This document shows positions 22,014-32,948 of a DNA stretch of 64,000 bases, piece by piece. The position numbers and the translations under genes are program-made. Origin of the DNA: Pollenia angustigena (taxonomy: Eukaryota > Arthropoda > Insecta > Diptera > Polleniidae); the NCBI GenBank assembly GCA_930367215.1, contig OV884058.1, forward strand, positions 217,910,208 to 217,974,207. The letters are read 5' to 3'. Positions within the stretch are counted from its first letter, which is position 1. Each line of letters opens with the position of its first letter. Below the pieces are notes generated by a model. That model had not been told where the DNA came from and searched no databases. It saw only the letters and a program-made list of their open reading frames with translations.

Positions 22014-22464
22014 AATGCGAAAAAGAAAAACGCGAAGCTGAAGATGCGGAAAAGCTTAAACAAAATTTGGATGAAGCCGAAAAGACTCATATCCGAAGAT
22101 CCCAGTTGGCCAGCTGCATATTTGAATGTTAAATATGTTAAATATTGAACGTTAAAATCTATGGATGGGCACATCGTTTAAGAAGTCAAGGCAAAGGTTT
22201 AATTTTTTATTTACATTACGGATTTTTACAATGTTTGGTACACTAAAACCTGTGCCGGAAGGCAAATCGGTAAGTTTCGTTTAGTGAACAATATTGTAGA
22301 AACTCATTTACTTGTTTTATGCACCAGGTGGACACGAATTGCATGTAGATTACTGGAAATTAATTGGTTTGGCTCCTGCTGTCGGTGCTGAAAGTATTCT
22401 CAATGAAGAGGCTCATCCCGATGTTCAGTTGGATAATCGTCATATTATGATTAGAGGCGAAAAC
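22014..22464 (+). pseudogene. Asparaginyl-tRNA synthetase (AsnRS) gene fragment
   Basis: Translating the plus strand in shifting frames gives a lysine/glutamate-rich N-terminal linker (EKLKQNLDEAEK), EDPSWPAA, the OB-fold start KIYGWAHRLRSQGKG with FLQCLV, and then the highly conserved APGGHELHVDYWKLIGLAPA and DNRHIMIRGENI. This matches the anticodon-binding domain and entry to the catalytic domain of cytosolic AsnRS. It carries several frameshifts and stops, and an intron-like stretch with GTAAGT near 22270 is retained, so it came from genomic DNA rather than a processed transcript. It breaks off at ENI, before motif 1 of the class II catalytic core, and joins a second gene fragment. Confidence 0.85.
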
Positions 22465-22847
22465 ATTTTTCCGTGTTAATTCTTCCACCTGCAGTGAATG
22501 GTGTAAACGCATACGTACAGCAGTCAACTTGATTTGGTTGCGTTGTAAGGAGCCAGAGTTGGTTATACAATATTCAGAGGTATGTTATCATGAAAATTTG
22601 TTTTTAAATAAAATTAAGTCGTCTTTTTTTTTGTATTTTACAGTATTTTGCAAATTGTAGCGAAAAACACAAATCTAGCACTTCTTGATTGCACAGTGAC
22701 CTCTTTAGTGTGTGCTCTTTACAATTGTGGGGAATCAGACACTCTTTATGGTTTAACAAATTGTCTAAAAAGTTTTTAGTAAAAACTAAACACGGCAAAC
22801 GTTTCGAATGGATACAATATGTAGCAGAATTGTACAATGATATTTAA
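22465..22847 (+). pseudogene. Fragment resembling SMG1 kinase (nonC), with intron
   Basis: Directly after the AsnRS fragment, and in another frame, the sequence reads FFRVNSSTCSEWCKRIRTAV. A GTATGT...CAG intron follows (22580-22643), then YFANCSEK, a frame break, CTVTSLVCALYNCGESDTLY and FEWIQYVAELYND. The pattern N..TC..W..RIR, then a CALY.C.E.D..YGL helix, then WI..VAE fits the helical solenoid of the nonsense-mediated-decay kinase SMG1. The match is by memory of the family and is moderate. Stops and shifts make it a pseudogene. The preserved intron shows a DNA-level copy. Confidence 0.6.
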
Positions 22848-23835
22848 AAACAGTTAAATGGTGTTTGATCTAGCCAAACGTTTTGCAAAAACCAATAACT
22901 TTTTAATAAAACTGTTGGTTACGAGCAACGTCTAATATTTAATAAAAAAACTGTTATCATCTGACGTTTATGAAAGGAGGAATAACTGTTACGGTCCCTG
23001 TTTTATTAAGCCTTTTTGCAATATTCCCATTTTTTAAATATTTCACTTGGTTTTTGCTTAAGCAACCTTTGGTTAACATTAGGGTTGCCAGACGTACTGT
23101 TTTTAGCAGTACATGTACTGATTTTTGTCAATTGTACTGTTTTATGCACAACACCCAAAACAGTACGCGAATGTACTGTTTTTTGCACTTTGTACTGTTT
23201 TTGTACTGATTTTTTGGTTTAGTCTCCAAAAAACAATGTTATTAAGAAAAACCTGGTTTAAGTAATACAAATTAGGGTATTTTTAACGGTATGCTATCAA
23301 GCTATATTGTCATAATATTTAAGAAATTGTTGTGTTGCAAACAAAAGAAGTTGTAAAATAATTAGAATTTTTTTACTACGTCTATTGTTTTGTCAAAAAA
23401 TACACAGATTAAATTAGGGATTGCTCAAATCATTCATATTTTTTTTCGTGGTATTATTTTAAGACATGATAACCTTTAAATCCCTCATTAGTATTTCCCT
23501 TTACCAGGATATTAACAGTGCATAAATTTAACACACCTGAAAAAAAATTCTTTTATATTGATGAAATATTTTCAGATTTTGTGAAAAAAAAAATAAACCA
23601 AACAATTTTTTTGAGCTTATAGATTAACGGCCAATTTCACTTAGTTCAGTTATACTTAACTATAACTATAAATGTGAATATTACAAAATACAGTTATAGT
23701 AATATAGCTGAAATTGGACGAATTTAAATAAAAATTTGTTTGATATCGGAAAATTAATTAAAGAAAGAAACAAATATTTTCTGAAATTTATTCGATAGTT
23801 CCACACTATGTGTGTGGTGAAAATTGCTTTAAATA

Positions 23836-24632
23836 CCCTGTCGGACATTCAGTTAACTTTAAATTAACTGAAAGCTAACTATTTCTCAAGAAGTGGTGGT
23901 TTACACTTGTATTTCTTTTATATGGAATTAACTAACTATTTTAACATTGCGATGTCCTAGGAAGTAGTCAATTGTCCGACTCTGTATTACTTTCAGTTAA
24001 CTTTAAAGTTAGTAACCTAGCCGTTAACTTGAAGTTAACTTTTTGAAGCTAGCTATAAACTTACTACTTTAAGTTGGTTTTTTTAAATTAACTATTTTAT
24101 TAAAATTGTATTAAGTTATTTTATTTAAATTTTTATTATACTATAACCTGGCCATTACCGATTACCAATTTCTACTCCGTATATTGTAATAATGGCCCTT
24201 AATAATTAAATCTTTTGTGGGTCTTGGAGCCGTTTGTTTGCCAATCGACTTGGCTCTCTCTACTTAAAATACACAGGGGTCTAATCACCGCATACGATAT
24301 CGAGCAAAATGGATCGAAATTACTTATTTTGGTATCATGAAACGCGATATCGAATGAAATGGATTGAATTTGAAATAATAGCATTCGTTATCGAGTAACT
24401 CGAGATTACATTTATCGAGTTTTTATTCGATACGTCAGTGTCTATCGTATGCAAAAACATTTGATAGTTTATTCGATACGATAGTATCGTATGCGGTGAT
24501 AAGACCCCAGTGTTTGTATACACTTTGGTTAATGTAAATTTTGTATTGCTTAGTAGTTGGCTTTAAGTTAGTCTATACAAGCTAACTTAAAGTTGACTTT
24601 TTTTGTAGTTAGATACTCATTTGACGGCAGGG
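23836..24632. mobile_element. Nested element with CCCTGYCGK ends and TA duplication
   Basis: It interrupts the sequence AAATACCAACATG known from the other family A copies. The ends are CCCTGTCGGACATTC and TTTGACGGCAGGG, flanked by TA. Many GTTAACTTTAAGTTAACT-type motifs lie near both ends. A further inverted-repeat element sits within at 24271-24513. Confidence 0.8.
24271..24513. mobile_element. Innermost MITE with GGGGTCT ends
   Basis: ACACAGGGGTCTAATCACCG is the inverse of CGGTGATAAGACCCCAGTGT, and the arms continue through CATACGATA. It is about 243 bp long. It represents nesting level four (Tc1-like unit, hairpin MITE, hAT copy C, CCCTG element). No target duplication is recognised. Confidence 0.75.
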
Positions 24633-25221
24633 TACCAACATGCTTTAAGAAAATTCTAATAACTCAATCAATGAGTAGATTTTTTTAAGTTAAATATAAA
24701 CTGAGATATTTAAACGCTTTACATTGGAAAATAATACTATGGCCAAATGCTTTGTTTGTGATGTATGATTTATAAATGCAAATGGTGTCATTTTGTATAT
24801 GAAATACCATTAAATGTAAATCTTTCCTTTGATATAAAATATATTTTATTCGACCTTTGATGTTATTCTTTTAAACTGTATTTCTTTATGTTATTGTTGT
24901 TCAAGAGTTGTAAATATTAAATAAATAGTTTTGCTTTCGTAAAAAAATGTACTGTTATTTTCTTGATTGTACTGTTTTTTCATAACCAATGTACTGTTTT
25001 TCCGAATTCAAAATCTGGCTACCCTAGTTAACATTGATGCTATATATGTAAACATATACTTAGGAATGATTCTAATGAAACTACAATATATTCTGGTAGT
25101 GTATAGGATCATTCCTTAGGATATGTACGTATCTATAGCATAAATGTTAACCAAAGGTTGACTTAAGCAAAAACCAAGTGAAATATTGAAGCTGGGAATA
25201 TTGCAAAAAAGCTTTATAAAA

Positions 25222-26085
25222 TTTAAATTACCTTATAGGACAAAAAATAATTATTTATTTATTTAATTTATTGTGTAAAACGAACAAATATTGAATTTTA
25301 TTTTAAATAAAAAACAAAAATATGTATGAGAATTTAATAAAATGAATCGTGTTTTATTTAAGCTAAAAAGTACTTCAACAGTGACGAATATCAGTACTGA
25401 CTAGTCAGCTGTGACCGGTATATGCATCAGTACTGACTAGTCAGCTGTGTCCGGTTTATACATCAGTACTGATATGTAAAGAGTATAAGAGTAAACAGCT
25501 CAGATATATGTTTTATCTACCACAAAATTCAAAGGTTAAAGAAGGATGCAAAATCACACGTACACAAAAGTTTAGGTAATTTTTTTCACGTTGGCCTTAA
25601 AAAAATGATAGAAACTTTGTTTTACGCGATGACCGATATCTGTATCAGCAATGTCGGTCATATGATAGGACAAATGACCGTCACTATTCTTGTAGGGTAA
25701 GCAGGTGTGATAGCAAAAATTATGAATCGTATGTAAAATGGAAATTTTGACATACATACGGAATTACATATGGGAAAGAAAAGTGACAGTACATATCGTC
25801 AGCTTATTACTGGTTTGACCTACCGACCATTTAAAAAAAAAAATGAGTTAAGTATGAGGAATATATTTTTTTAATACCCTCTTTCTAAATCAAAAACCTG
25901 TTTCGCGAAAATTTTTTTGGTTTCTGAGATATAAAGCATTAATTTTGCTGCATATCAACTGTTTCAAAATTTTTAAATTTTACTGTTGCTTTGCTGCATT
26001 GCCGTAAGAAAAAATATAGTTAAAGCAAAAGCAAAATAAAATGACAACAAGAAAATTAATTTGTGAAAAATAGTTTTATAAAATA
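25222..26085. other. Non-coding stretch upstream of the transposon-type ORF
   Basis: No gene is visible. It contains the 36-bp tandem repeat at 25391-25474 and dyads such as GACCGATATCTG/ATGTCGGTC near 25630. Confidence 0.5.
25391..25474 (+). repeat. 36-bp tandem repeat with palindromic CTGACTAGTCAG
   Basis: Two full units and the start of a third begin TCAGTACTGACTAG at 25391, 25427 and 25463. Each full unit contains the perfect dyad CTGACTAGTCAG next to CAGCTGTG. The array lies about 600 bp upstream of the decayed ORF at 26086. Confidence 0.85.
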
Positions 26086-26530
26086 ATGGACCCAACCAAC
26101 TGTACGGTTTGCTATGATATGCAAAGTGTTTTTAGCCTACCCAAGGGAAATGCTTCAACATTTTACGACAAACGAAAATTGAATATGTACAATCTTACAG
26201 CAACCATTATTATGCCAAATATACCAACTTTTACTTATTGTGCCTTGTGGACGGGAGCTCATAGCGGTCGGAGTGGTAACGATATTGCTAGTGCTTTAAT
26301 TAAAATTTTAAATGAATTAATAAATGATTATCCACTAATTAAAACTTTGACATAATGGAGCGATTCTTGCGTACCTCAAAATAAAAATCAAATTAACGCA
26401 ACCGCAATCAAAATGTTCTTTAAACAAAATAATATTGATGCCGTAATACAAAAGTCTTCAGAACCAGAACATTCTTTAATTCAAGAAGTGGACTTTGTCC
26501 ATGGTGTTATTGACCAGTACTTAAAGAATA

Positions 26531-26567
<37 letters not shown>
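26531..26567. repeat. (AT)n microsatellite
   Basis: About 17 AT units form the 3' tail of the minus-strand non-LTR fragment. Confidence 0.9.
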
Positions 26568-26569
<2 letters not shown>

Positions 26570-26838
26570 CCGTCGTTCCTACAAGGAGCATAGGGCCTCA
26601 ACAAATGTTCTCCATTCGGATCTATCCATGGAATAGTTTTCACTTCATTCCACGTTCTTTGCATTTTTCTGGCTTCGTTATGGATTTGCCTCCGCCATGT
26701 GTGAGCTGGTCGACCCTGTCTGCGGCTTCCCTGCGGGTTCCATTCAATAGCATTTCTAGCGATGTTTGATGGTTCTTTGCGGATAGTGTGTCCAATCCAA
26801 TTCCACTTTCTTTTTCGAATCTCTGTGGATATTGGTGT

Positions 26839-27992
26839 CAGCGTTACCATTGTGATACTAAAGTATCAATTTAACCCTTTTTCGACGGTCTTGATACCAT
26901 TTATGACCCTTTTTTTTAATTATACTTTTGTATCATTTTCACCTATTTTGTGACACTTTTTGACCCTTTTTTGGAAATAGCACTCACATTTTGTTTTTTG
27001 TCAACAATGCTGGACGTTAGTGCTAAAAAAATGTTTTCGAAATAAGCGGAGATGGAGGAATAGACTTCAAGTGATGATTAAATACCAAAATATAGAACGC
27101 AAATTCCTAAAAAGCAGTTAGTATTCGTAAAAAGATTTGTGTTAAAAGATTTTGTACGACTTCTAAATTAGATTTTTGAATAACTAATGGGTATTTCTTT
27201 TCAAAAAAAAAGTGACATTTTATTTAGAAAATGCAATTTGGTGTTTGTTTCTTATAAATGTTTTGCTCTCTTATAGAGTAGCAAGTTTTATGCTAAAAAA
27301 TTCACCCTTAATAAGGTCATAAGGCATTGAACTTTTTGCGCCCTTTAAAATCGACAATATTAAGAGTGCCCTGTAAAAAAGGTGACATCGGTTTATATAT
27401 GGGACCATTTTTAGGAGGACTGCCTCAAAGAGCAAGAAAGCTTCGCAAAAATTTAAAAAGTCGAAAAATTTTGCAAAAATAGCGGCATCAAATTGATTAA
27501 AAGTCCCTAAAACTAACAGGAATGAAAAAAATGCAGTAAAAATTGCTGAGATTCCCAAATATTTGGTAACAGCGGTAAGCTTTAAAGAATCACAAAACTT
27601 GCAGGAAAAAATTCGCCAACGATTGCAAAATTGGAAACAAAACCTAAAATTAATTTGAAATCACTAAATAGGTAAAAAAAAATTTCGGAATATAACATAA
27701 AAAGTATTTACAAAAATGAGCTATACTGATGAAGAACAAACTTTTTGTCAAGTGTTTAAAACAGCAAAGGGCATTCCATAAACAAATTAAGTTTTTTAAG
27801 CACTGCCTACCTAAAATAAATATTTTTTGTTTGTTTATAAAAAAACTTGGTCTTTTCATATATATTTAAATAGGAAATACTGCTTTTAAAAATGTTGACC
27901 CTTTTTTTTATTGAAATACCCTTTTCTTGACCCCTTTTTCTGGAAAATCCCCTTTTTGTGACCCTTTTCGAAAATTTCGAACGGTAACCCTG
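26839..27992. mobile_element. hAT family F, copy 1, TSD ATTGGTGT
   Basis: CAGCGTTACCATTGTG opens and GAACGGTAACCCTG closes the 1154-bp element. ATTGGTGT flanks it at 26831-26838 and 27993-28000, splitting the retrotransposon frame. The ends carry repeated GACCCTTTTTTG-type tracts. No transposase is visible. A second, larger family member is at 50441-52324. Confidence 0.92.
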
Positions 27993-30938
27993 ATTGGTGT
28001 TTGGTGTGTTTCGTTCCACAGGTTTTGATTTGAAATGGTCTGTGGCCAAAAAATTCTTAGAATTCTGCGAAGACACCTATTTACGAACACTTGAAGTGAT
28101 TGGATGTCCTTAACATTTGCATTCCAGGACTCACAGCCATACAGCAGTGTAGATTTCACGTTGGAGTTGAAAATGTTTATTTTAACACGGCGGGAAATCG
28201 CAGACGATTTCCATACTCTGCTGAGCTGTCCAAATGATTGGGTAGCTTTTTTTATTCGGCTAGAGATGTCTGCACTGGAGCCGCCGGTATTGGTTAAGTA
28301 GGCGCCAAGATAGCAGAATGAATCTACCTCCTCCAGAACTTCATTATTTATCAGAAAGGGATTTGTGTTTCCAGAACGAATTCTCATAACCTTTGTTTTA
28401 TTGATGTTAATTTTTGAATTGAAATTCATAGTCCTCTTCATTTACTAAATTTGCTTAAAACAATGCCAAATAATAAAACAAAACTTAAAGTTATGGAAAT
28501 GCTTCCGGAAAATTTTCGCACATACTCGTTGGAAGCAAATAAAATGGACTTTCGAAAAGGACCTTTTGCTAAAATTAAAGTACTTCTATACAGTTAAAAT
28601 AATGATTTATGTATATATTATAAAACTTCTACCAGAGAGGAAAAAAATAAAAATGCAATGTTGGTTAAGTCTGCATCAAAAAATTGTTTGAAAACTCTTG
28701 AGAATTTGTTGACGAATGTTTTGAAAATATCGAAACCATCATTTATTTCCAGCGATAAAAATAGAGACATAAAATACTTACTTATATTTCTTCCATGTGT
28801 TGATAAAGCTTATTATAAAAATTTACTCAATATTAAGTTTTAAATTTTCTTTTTACTTTTGCATTATTTAAGTTGTTTAACTTGTGGCTTTTTATGTATG
28901 TAAGTTTTCATAACAGTAGAACTGTTTTTTCTGTTTTTGTAAAGTAAAATCAAATAAAAAAACTATAAAAAAAAATTCATCTCAACAACGAGTTACTCAA
29001 TACGCTCAATACTCAATACATGCAGCACAAAAAGCCACTTTTTTTAATTTTTTTTTAGAAAAGTGGCGTATGCGGCACAAAACAATATTTTTCATTTTCA
29101 AAAAATACTATTGCAAAATACTGTTGCTTTAGTTTAGTCCGCTTATATTTGCGACTTAAAATATTTTTTGAATTTTAACTTTTTTTTTATTAAATTCTGG
29201 ATTCATTAAGTTTGTGTTTTTCAATAAAAAAGATATAGATAAATAAAAAAATAAAAAAAAATGTTTAATAATTTTGTTTTCTTAAAAAAAATTTTCATTT
29301 AAAAAAAATATACTGAGGGGGTGCCTATGTTTTGTCCAATACTGTACATTAGAGCGACTCAAAAAAAAAGTAATTTTGTTACCCCTCTGAAAATAAAGCT
29401 TGATATATTTTATGATGATATCCAAAATATTTTGGTTCTAGCGTTGACCATCAGTGAGCTGAACCATTTTTAAAAAGGTCTTTTTTGTACTTTGCTCCAA
29501 GACGACATAAATAAAATTTGATATCATCGAAAAGAGTTTTTGAAGCAGCTTCCAATGGTATATAAAACTTGACTACTTGCGAGGATCCAGCGTACGTCTG
29601 CACACTACAAGCTTTTGGCATCAGCTAACGTTGTTGACAAAAAGGGCGTTATTTGAACACTCATAAAAAAGTTATATGATAAAAAGTATATTAGCTTTGT
29701 CGAATCAACGAAGAGTAACCGTGCAGGGCAGGGTTGTCAGATTTTTTTGAGCTCCATCGCCAATCCGGATGTCAGAAATCGCCAAAAATCGCCAAACGTC
29801 GATTTTGTTCAGTTTTTGTAAAATGTTCTTTTTTTTAAATTAAATTTTGAATACAAAAAACGCTAGTATAATTTTTTAGCCAAAAATCGCCAAAAACTGA
29901 GAAAAAATACAAAAAAGTCGCCGAAGTAAATTTTGTTTTGTTTCTGTAATTTTTTTTTTAAATAACATAAAATGCAGATCATATATGTATTCAGTTAAAA
30001 ACTTAAATTAAGTACACACAGGGTTGTGAACTATTTCTAATCAAAAAGCGCCGTGCCCCCAATCAAAAAGCGCTAAATAAAATTTAAAAAACAAAAAACT
30101 TGATGAAATGTTTAAGAACCAAGTTTTATTTATTACACTCGCCGTCAAAAAAATCGTTTTAAATAGAAATATATCAAATACAAAGATTTTACAGCATTAA
30201 CCTCATTTATCAGGAATCCAGGTATATTATGAATAAAATATGACATGAAATCATGAAGATCAGTAAACAAAATGTTAACTAGACGTGGTTGAACAAACTA
30301 TTAGGCTTCAGCACGCTAAAGTCAATTTGTTTCTTGATGCAAGAAATTCGATTCTGTTTAAAAATCAAAAAATCAGACTAATATTAAATAAATGCTGCTT
30401 GATTTCAGAAATATCTTTCTTTTTTTTAATAAAACTAAGCTTCTTTTCTATTTCTTGTTTTAAGAAATTTTTGATATATACCAAAAACGTGAATTTTTTG
30501 ATCATGAGAAATTGTTTCTTTATTTCAGAAAGTTTTACTTAATACGAACAAAACAAGTTAAAATCAGGAAATTATTTTTGAATTTTTTTGTTTTAAGAAA
30601 CGTAATGGATTACTTTAGAAAATAATAAACTTCTTTCCTTGTATAGTATGCATTTCAGAGTACTATACATCAAAAGAATTTAAAAAACGGAAACAAATTT
30701 TGTTTTAATGTGTCTTGTTTTTTTTTATTTATTTTATTTAAAAGTACAAAAATGTTGGGTATCTATAAAAGCGCTAATTTGCGTGTTTTTGACAGTTAAA
30801 AAGCGCTAAATCAAGCGCCAAAGGCGCTAAATTGGCTGAAGCCTCGCCGATTTTATTACTGGAATTTTGACCAACATACTATTAGAATTACATACATACT
30901 ATTAGAATTAAATAGTGACTGAATATAAAATTCACTTA

Positions 30939-31212
30939 GGCCCTAAATTTGTAAAACGCAAAAGCAACGCCAAAAATTATATTGAAAGCAAAAACAAAAT
31001 CGAAAATATTTCATAATTTTGTTGTTGTTTTCTATAGAAATGAATATTGAATTTTTATATTTTAAACGCTGCATATCTTGTGGTGTTGATAATTTTTAAA
31101 CGCAATATGTATTTCTGTAGAAAGCAACAACAAAATTTTGAAAAATTTTCGACATTGTTTTTGCTTTCAATGTTATTTTTGGGATTGCGTTGCGTTTTAC
31201 AAATTCAGGGCC
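30939..31212. mobile_element. PIF/Harbinger-like hairpin MITE, TSD TTA
   Basis: GGCCCTAAATTTGTAAAACGC and its inverse, GCGTTTTACAAATTCAGGGCC, bound a 274-bp hairpin flanked by TTA on both sides. A 3-bp TWA duplication and GGCC ends are the PIF/Harbinger hallmarks. No ORF is present. Confidence 0.82.
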
Positions 31213-31221
31213 TTAATATGT

Positions 31222-32334
31222 TTTTTATACCCTTCACCTCAGGTGGAAAAGGGTATATATAAGTTTGTCATTCCGTTTGTAATTTCTACAATATTGATCT
31301 AAGACCCTATAAAGTATATATATTCAGGGTCCTTATGAGGAGAGAACTTGATTTAACCATATCCGTCCGTCTGTCCGTCCGTCCGTCCGTCTGTCCGTCT
31401 TACGTTTGATATGTGTTTTCCGGAGACTCCAGACATGATAGCTGCTAGGTTGTTTTACATTTATGTCACATATAGTCCACCATTTTGTGCTATTTAAATT
31501 CAGCAAGATCGGTCCACAAATTGCTGAGATATGACCAAAAAACCACGACTGCCTCTAATTTTTTCCAAAAATCCCTTGTTGTTGTTGTTGTTGTATTTTT
31601 ATTGCTTTTTTCTGTATATCTGGAGAACGGCAAGAGCCAAAGTTTCCAAATTAGGTGCAAACATTCAAGTTATAAATACACACCAACCCACAAAATGTGG
31701 GCGGGGTTGGAGAAGTGGGCGTGGTACCTCCCATACAAAAAATTTCAAAAATTTTAAAATAACCTGAATTTTTTGACTGTGATATGACCTATGGTTACGC
31801 CTTATATATCAAAAGATCGGAAATTTTTTGTAGAAAATATTTTCTGAAAAACTCGAGAAAATCGGTTCAGATGCTAAAAAGTTATGACCAAAATTTTAAT
31901 TTTTTTTTGAAAAATACCCATTTTCGGGAGCCATAGATCTCCCCGAGTCCAAGTTTTATAACCCAACTAACTGGCAAATTTCTTCTTAATCACGTCGGTA
32001 TATAAATCTGTCAAATCGGTTAAAAAATGGCTGAGTTATAATCAAAATACTGAAATCCCAAAAATTACTCTTTTTATACCCTTCACCTCAGGTGGAAAAG
32101 GGTATAATTTTTTTTTTAATATTTTTATTTTTTTTATGTTCTAAAAAAGATTTAAAAAAAATATTTACCAGTTTTCGCTTTTTAAATTTTATTTATAATG
32201 AAGTTTGAGGTATTGCAAATATGTATGTATATGTAAAAATTATTTAGTTTTTGTCTAGTTGCTCTGTATTCTGCTCGCACAATGGTGAAGGGTATATAAG
32301 ATTCGGCACAGCCGAATATAACACTCTTACTTGT
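31222..32334 (+). mobile_element. (GTCY)n interspersed element, full copy (M2)
   Basis: It begins TTTTTATACCCTTCACCTC and ends GGTGAAGGGTATATAAGATTCGGCACAGCCGAATATAACACTC. The ends contain short inverted repeats (ATACCCTTCACC/GGTGAAGGGTAT). A CCGTCCGTCTGTCCGTCC tract lies near 31365-31402. A second copy of the start motif occurs internally at about 32071. Confidence 0.78.
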
Positions 32335-32601
32335 TTATATTAGTAATGATAACAAAAATGACAAGTTGTTAAACAAAATTGCCGAATTAATATATATGGT
32401 AAAAATAGCCAAGTTAATCGCCAGTTATATCAGAAATCGCCATAAAAGTCGCCAGTCGCCAAATGGGAAATCCCATCGCCAAACACTTTTCAAAATCGCC
32501 ACGTTTGGCGAGAAATCGCCATATCTGACAGCCCTGGTGCAGGGTTAAATTAGATTTTTTGACAGTCGCAACAAAACTCATTGGATTTCTATCTCACAAT
32601 A

Positions 32602-32938
32602 GCTCAATTCACAATCTTGTGCAAATGGTCTTGCATCGTAGCATTTGCAAAATGGTATAGTAAATACTGTAGCATACTTTTGGGAGCATTTGCAAAATGG
32701 TATAGTATATTTTTACTCTACACCAACAAAATATACAGCAATGCACTTGCTACTCTTTTGCAAATATGCAACGCCTAAAACCAATAGTTTATATTTACTC
32801 GACTTTTGCAACACTTGATTGTAAATCGACAGCTAACACTCTGTGAACCAAGCCAATCAAAAGTATACTACAGTATTTACTATACCATTTTGCAAATGCT
32901 ACGATGCAAGACCATTTGCACAAGATTGTGAATTGGGC
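32602..32938. mobile_element. Hairpin MITE, GCTCAATTCACAATC ends, TA duplication
   Basis: Left GCTCAATTCACAATCTTGTG and right CACAAGATTGTGAATTGGGC are inverted, with arms of about 80 bp that include GCAAATGGTCTTGCATCG. TA flanks both ends. The spacer carries a third copy of the ATTTGCAAAATGGTATAGTA motif. Confidence 0.82.
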
Positions 32939-32948
32939 TAATGTATTA

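Larger units (their letters stand above)
23080..25026 (+). mobile_element. hAT family A, copy C, TSD GTTAACAT
   Basis: TAGGGTTGCCAGACGTACTG starts and ATCTGGCTACCCTA ends the element, with GTTAACAT at 23072-23079 and 25027-25034. The central palindrome of copies A and B is deleted at about 23318. About 270 bp of different sequence precedes the shared right part. Another element is nested at 23836-24632. Confidence 0.92.
23001..25221. mobile_element. Hairpin MITE split by hAT copy C
   Basis: GCAATATTCCC, CACTTGGTTTTTGCTTAAG and CCTTTGGTTAACAT in 23015-23079 recur inverted in 25130-25210. After subtraction of the 1947-bp hAT element this is a palindrome of about 270 bp. The outer limits are approximate and no target duplication was identified. 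Confidence 0.75.
26530..28441 (-). mobile_element. Non-LTR retrotransposon 3' fragment with (AT)n tail
   Basis: On the minus strand 28441-27993 encodes the end of a reverse transcriptase and thumb region (NKTKVMRIRSG, VDSFCYLGAYL, STLLYGCESWNA, NRCLRRILRIFWPQ). After the hAT insert, 26830-26570 gives RKRKWNWIGHTIRKEPSNIA and EWNPQGSRRQGRPAHTWRR. This is the familiar C-terminus of endonuclease-RT elements. The 3' end is an (AT)n microsatellite at 26531-26567. The 5' side is truncated at 28441. It sits in the transposon-type ORF. Confidence 0.82.
26086..28843 (+). pseudogene. Transposon-type ORF, interrupted and decayed
   Basis: The first part (26086-26352) starts MDPTNCTVCYDMQSVF and reads YDKRKLNMYNLT and CALWTGAHSGRSGNDIASAL before a stop. 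It resumes in frame-shifted pieces with WSDSCVPQNKN and EPEHSLIQEVDFVHGVID. This order (LPK...FY.RKL..YN, then W.D.C..QN.N, then H...E.D.VHG.ID) is shared with a widespread insect family of transposon-derived proteins that I recognise but cannot name securely. A retrotransposon fragment (about 26530-28441) interrupts it. Downstream pieces at 28470-28600 (LPENFRTYSLEANKMDF) and 28660-28843 (DIKYLLIFLPCVDKAYYKNLL) fit the C-terminal part. It is probably an old transposase-related gene of the surrounding unit. Confidence 0.5.
21425..29344. mobile_element. 7.9-kb unit bounded by Tc1-like inverted termini, TA duplication
   Basis: CAGTATCGGACAAAACC at 21425 and its near-inverse CCAATACTG ending at 29344 open terminal inverted repeats that match for about 125 bp (21425-21546 and 29220-29344), both flanked by TA. 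TIR start and TA duplication fit Tc1/mariner. Inside are gene fragments of AsnRS and SMG1, a hairpin MITE with a hAT copy, a 36-bp tandem repeat, and a decayed transposon-type ORF interrupted by a retrotransposon with its own hAT insert. Removing the recognisable late inserts leaves about 4 kb. It could instead be two independent solo termini in inverted orientation. Confidence 0.65.
29729..32536. mobile_element. hAT family G, TSD GTGCAGGG
   Basis: CAGGGTTGTCAGATTTTT and ATATCTGACAGCCCTG are the ends of a 2808-bp element flanked by perfect GTGCAGGG (29721-29728 and 32537-32544). Subterminal ATCGCCAAAAATCGCCAAA repeats occur at both ends and are candidate transposase-binding sites. A PIF-like hairpin and a (GTCY)n element are nested inside. 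At 30019 CAGGGTTGTGAAC with AAAAAGCGC repeats suggests another hAT left end whose partner I cannot find. Confidence 0.9.

Noticed and set aside
26413..26769. Plus-strand 118-residue frame with (IY)n run
   Set aside because: It joins the end of the decayed ORF to an AT microsatellite and to antisense retrotransposon sequence.
30019..30860. A complete hAT element starting CAGGGTTGTGAAC
   Set aside because: I found the left-type end and AAAAGCGC repeats but no matching right end or target duplication.
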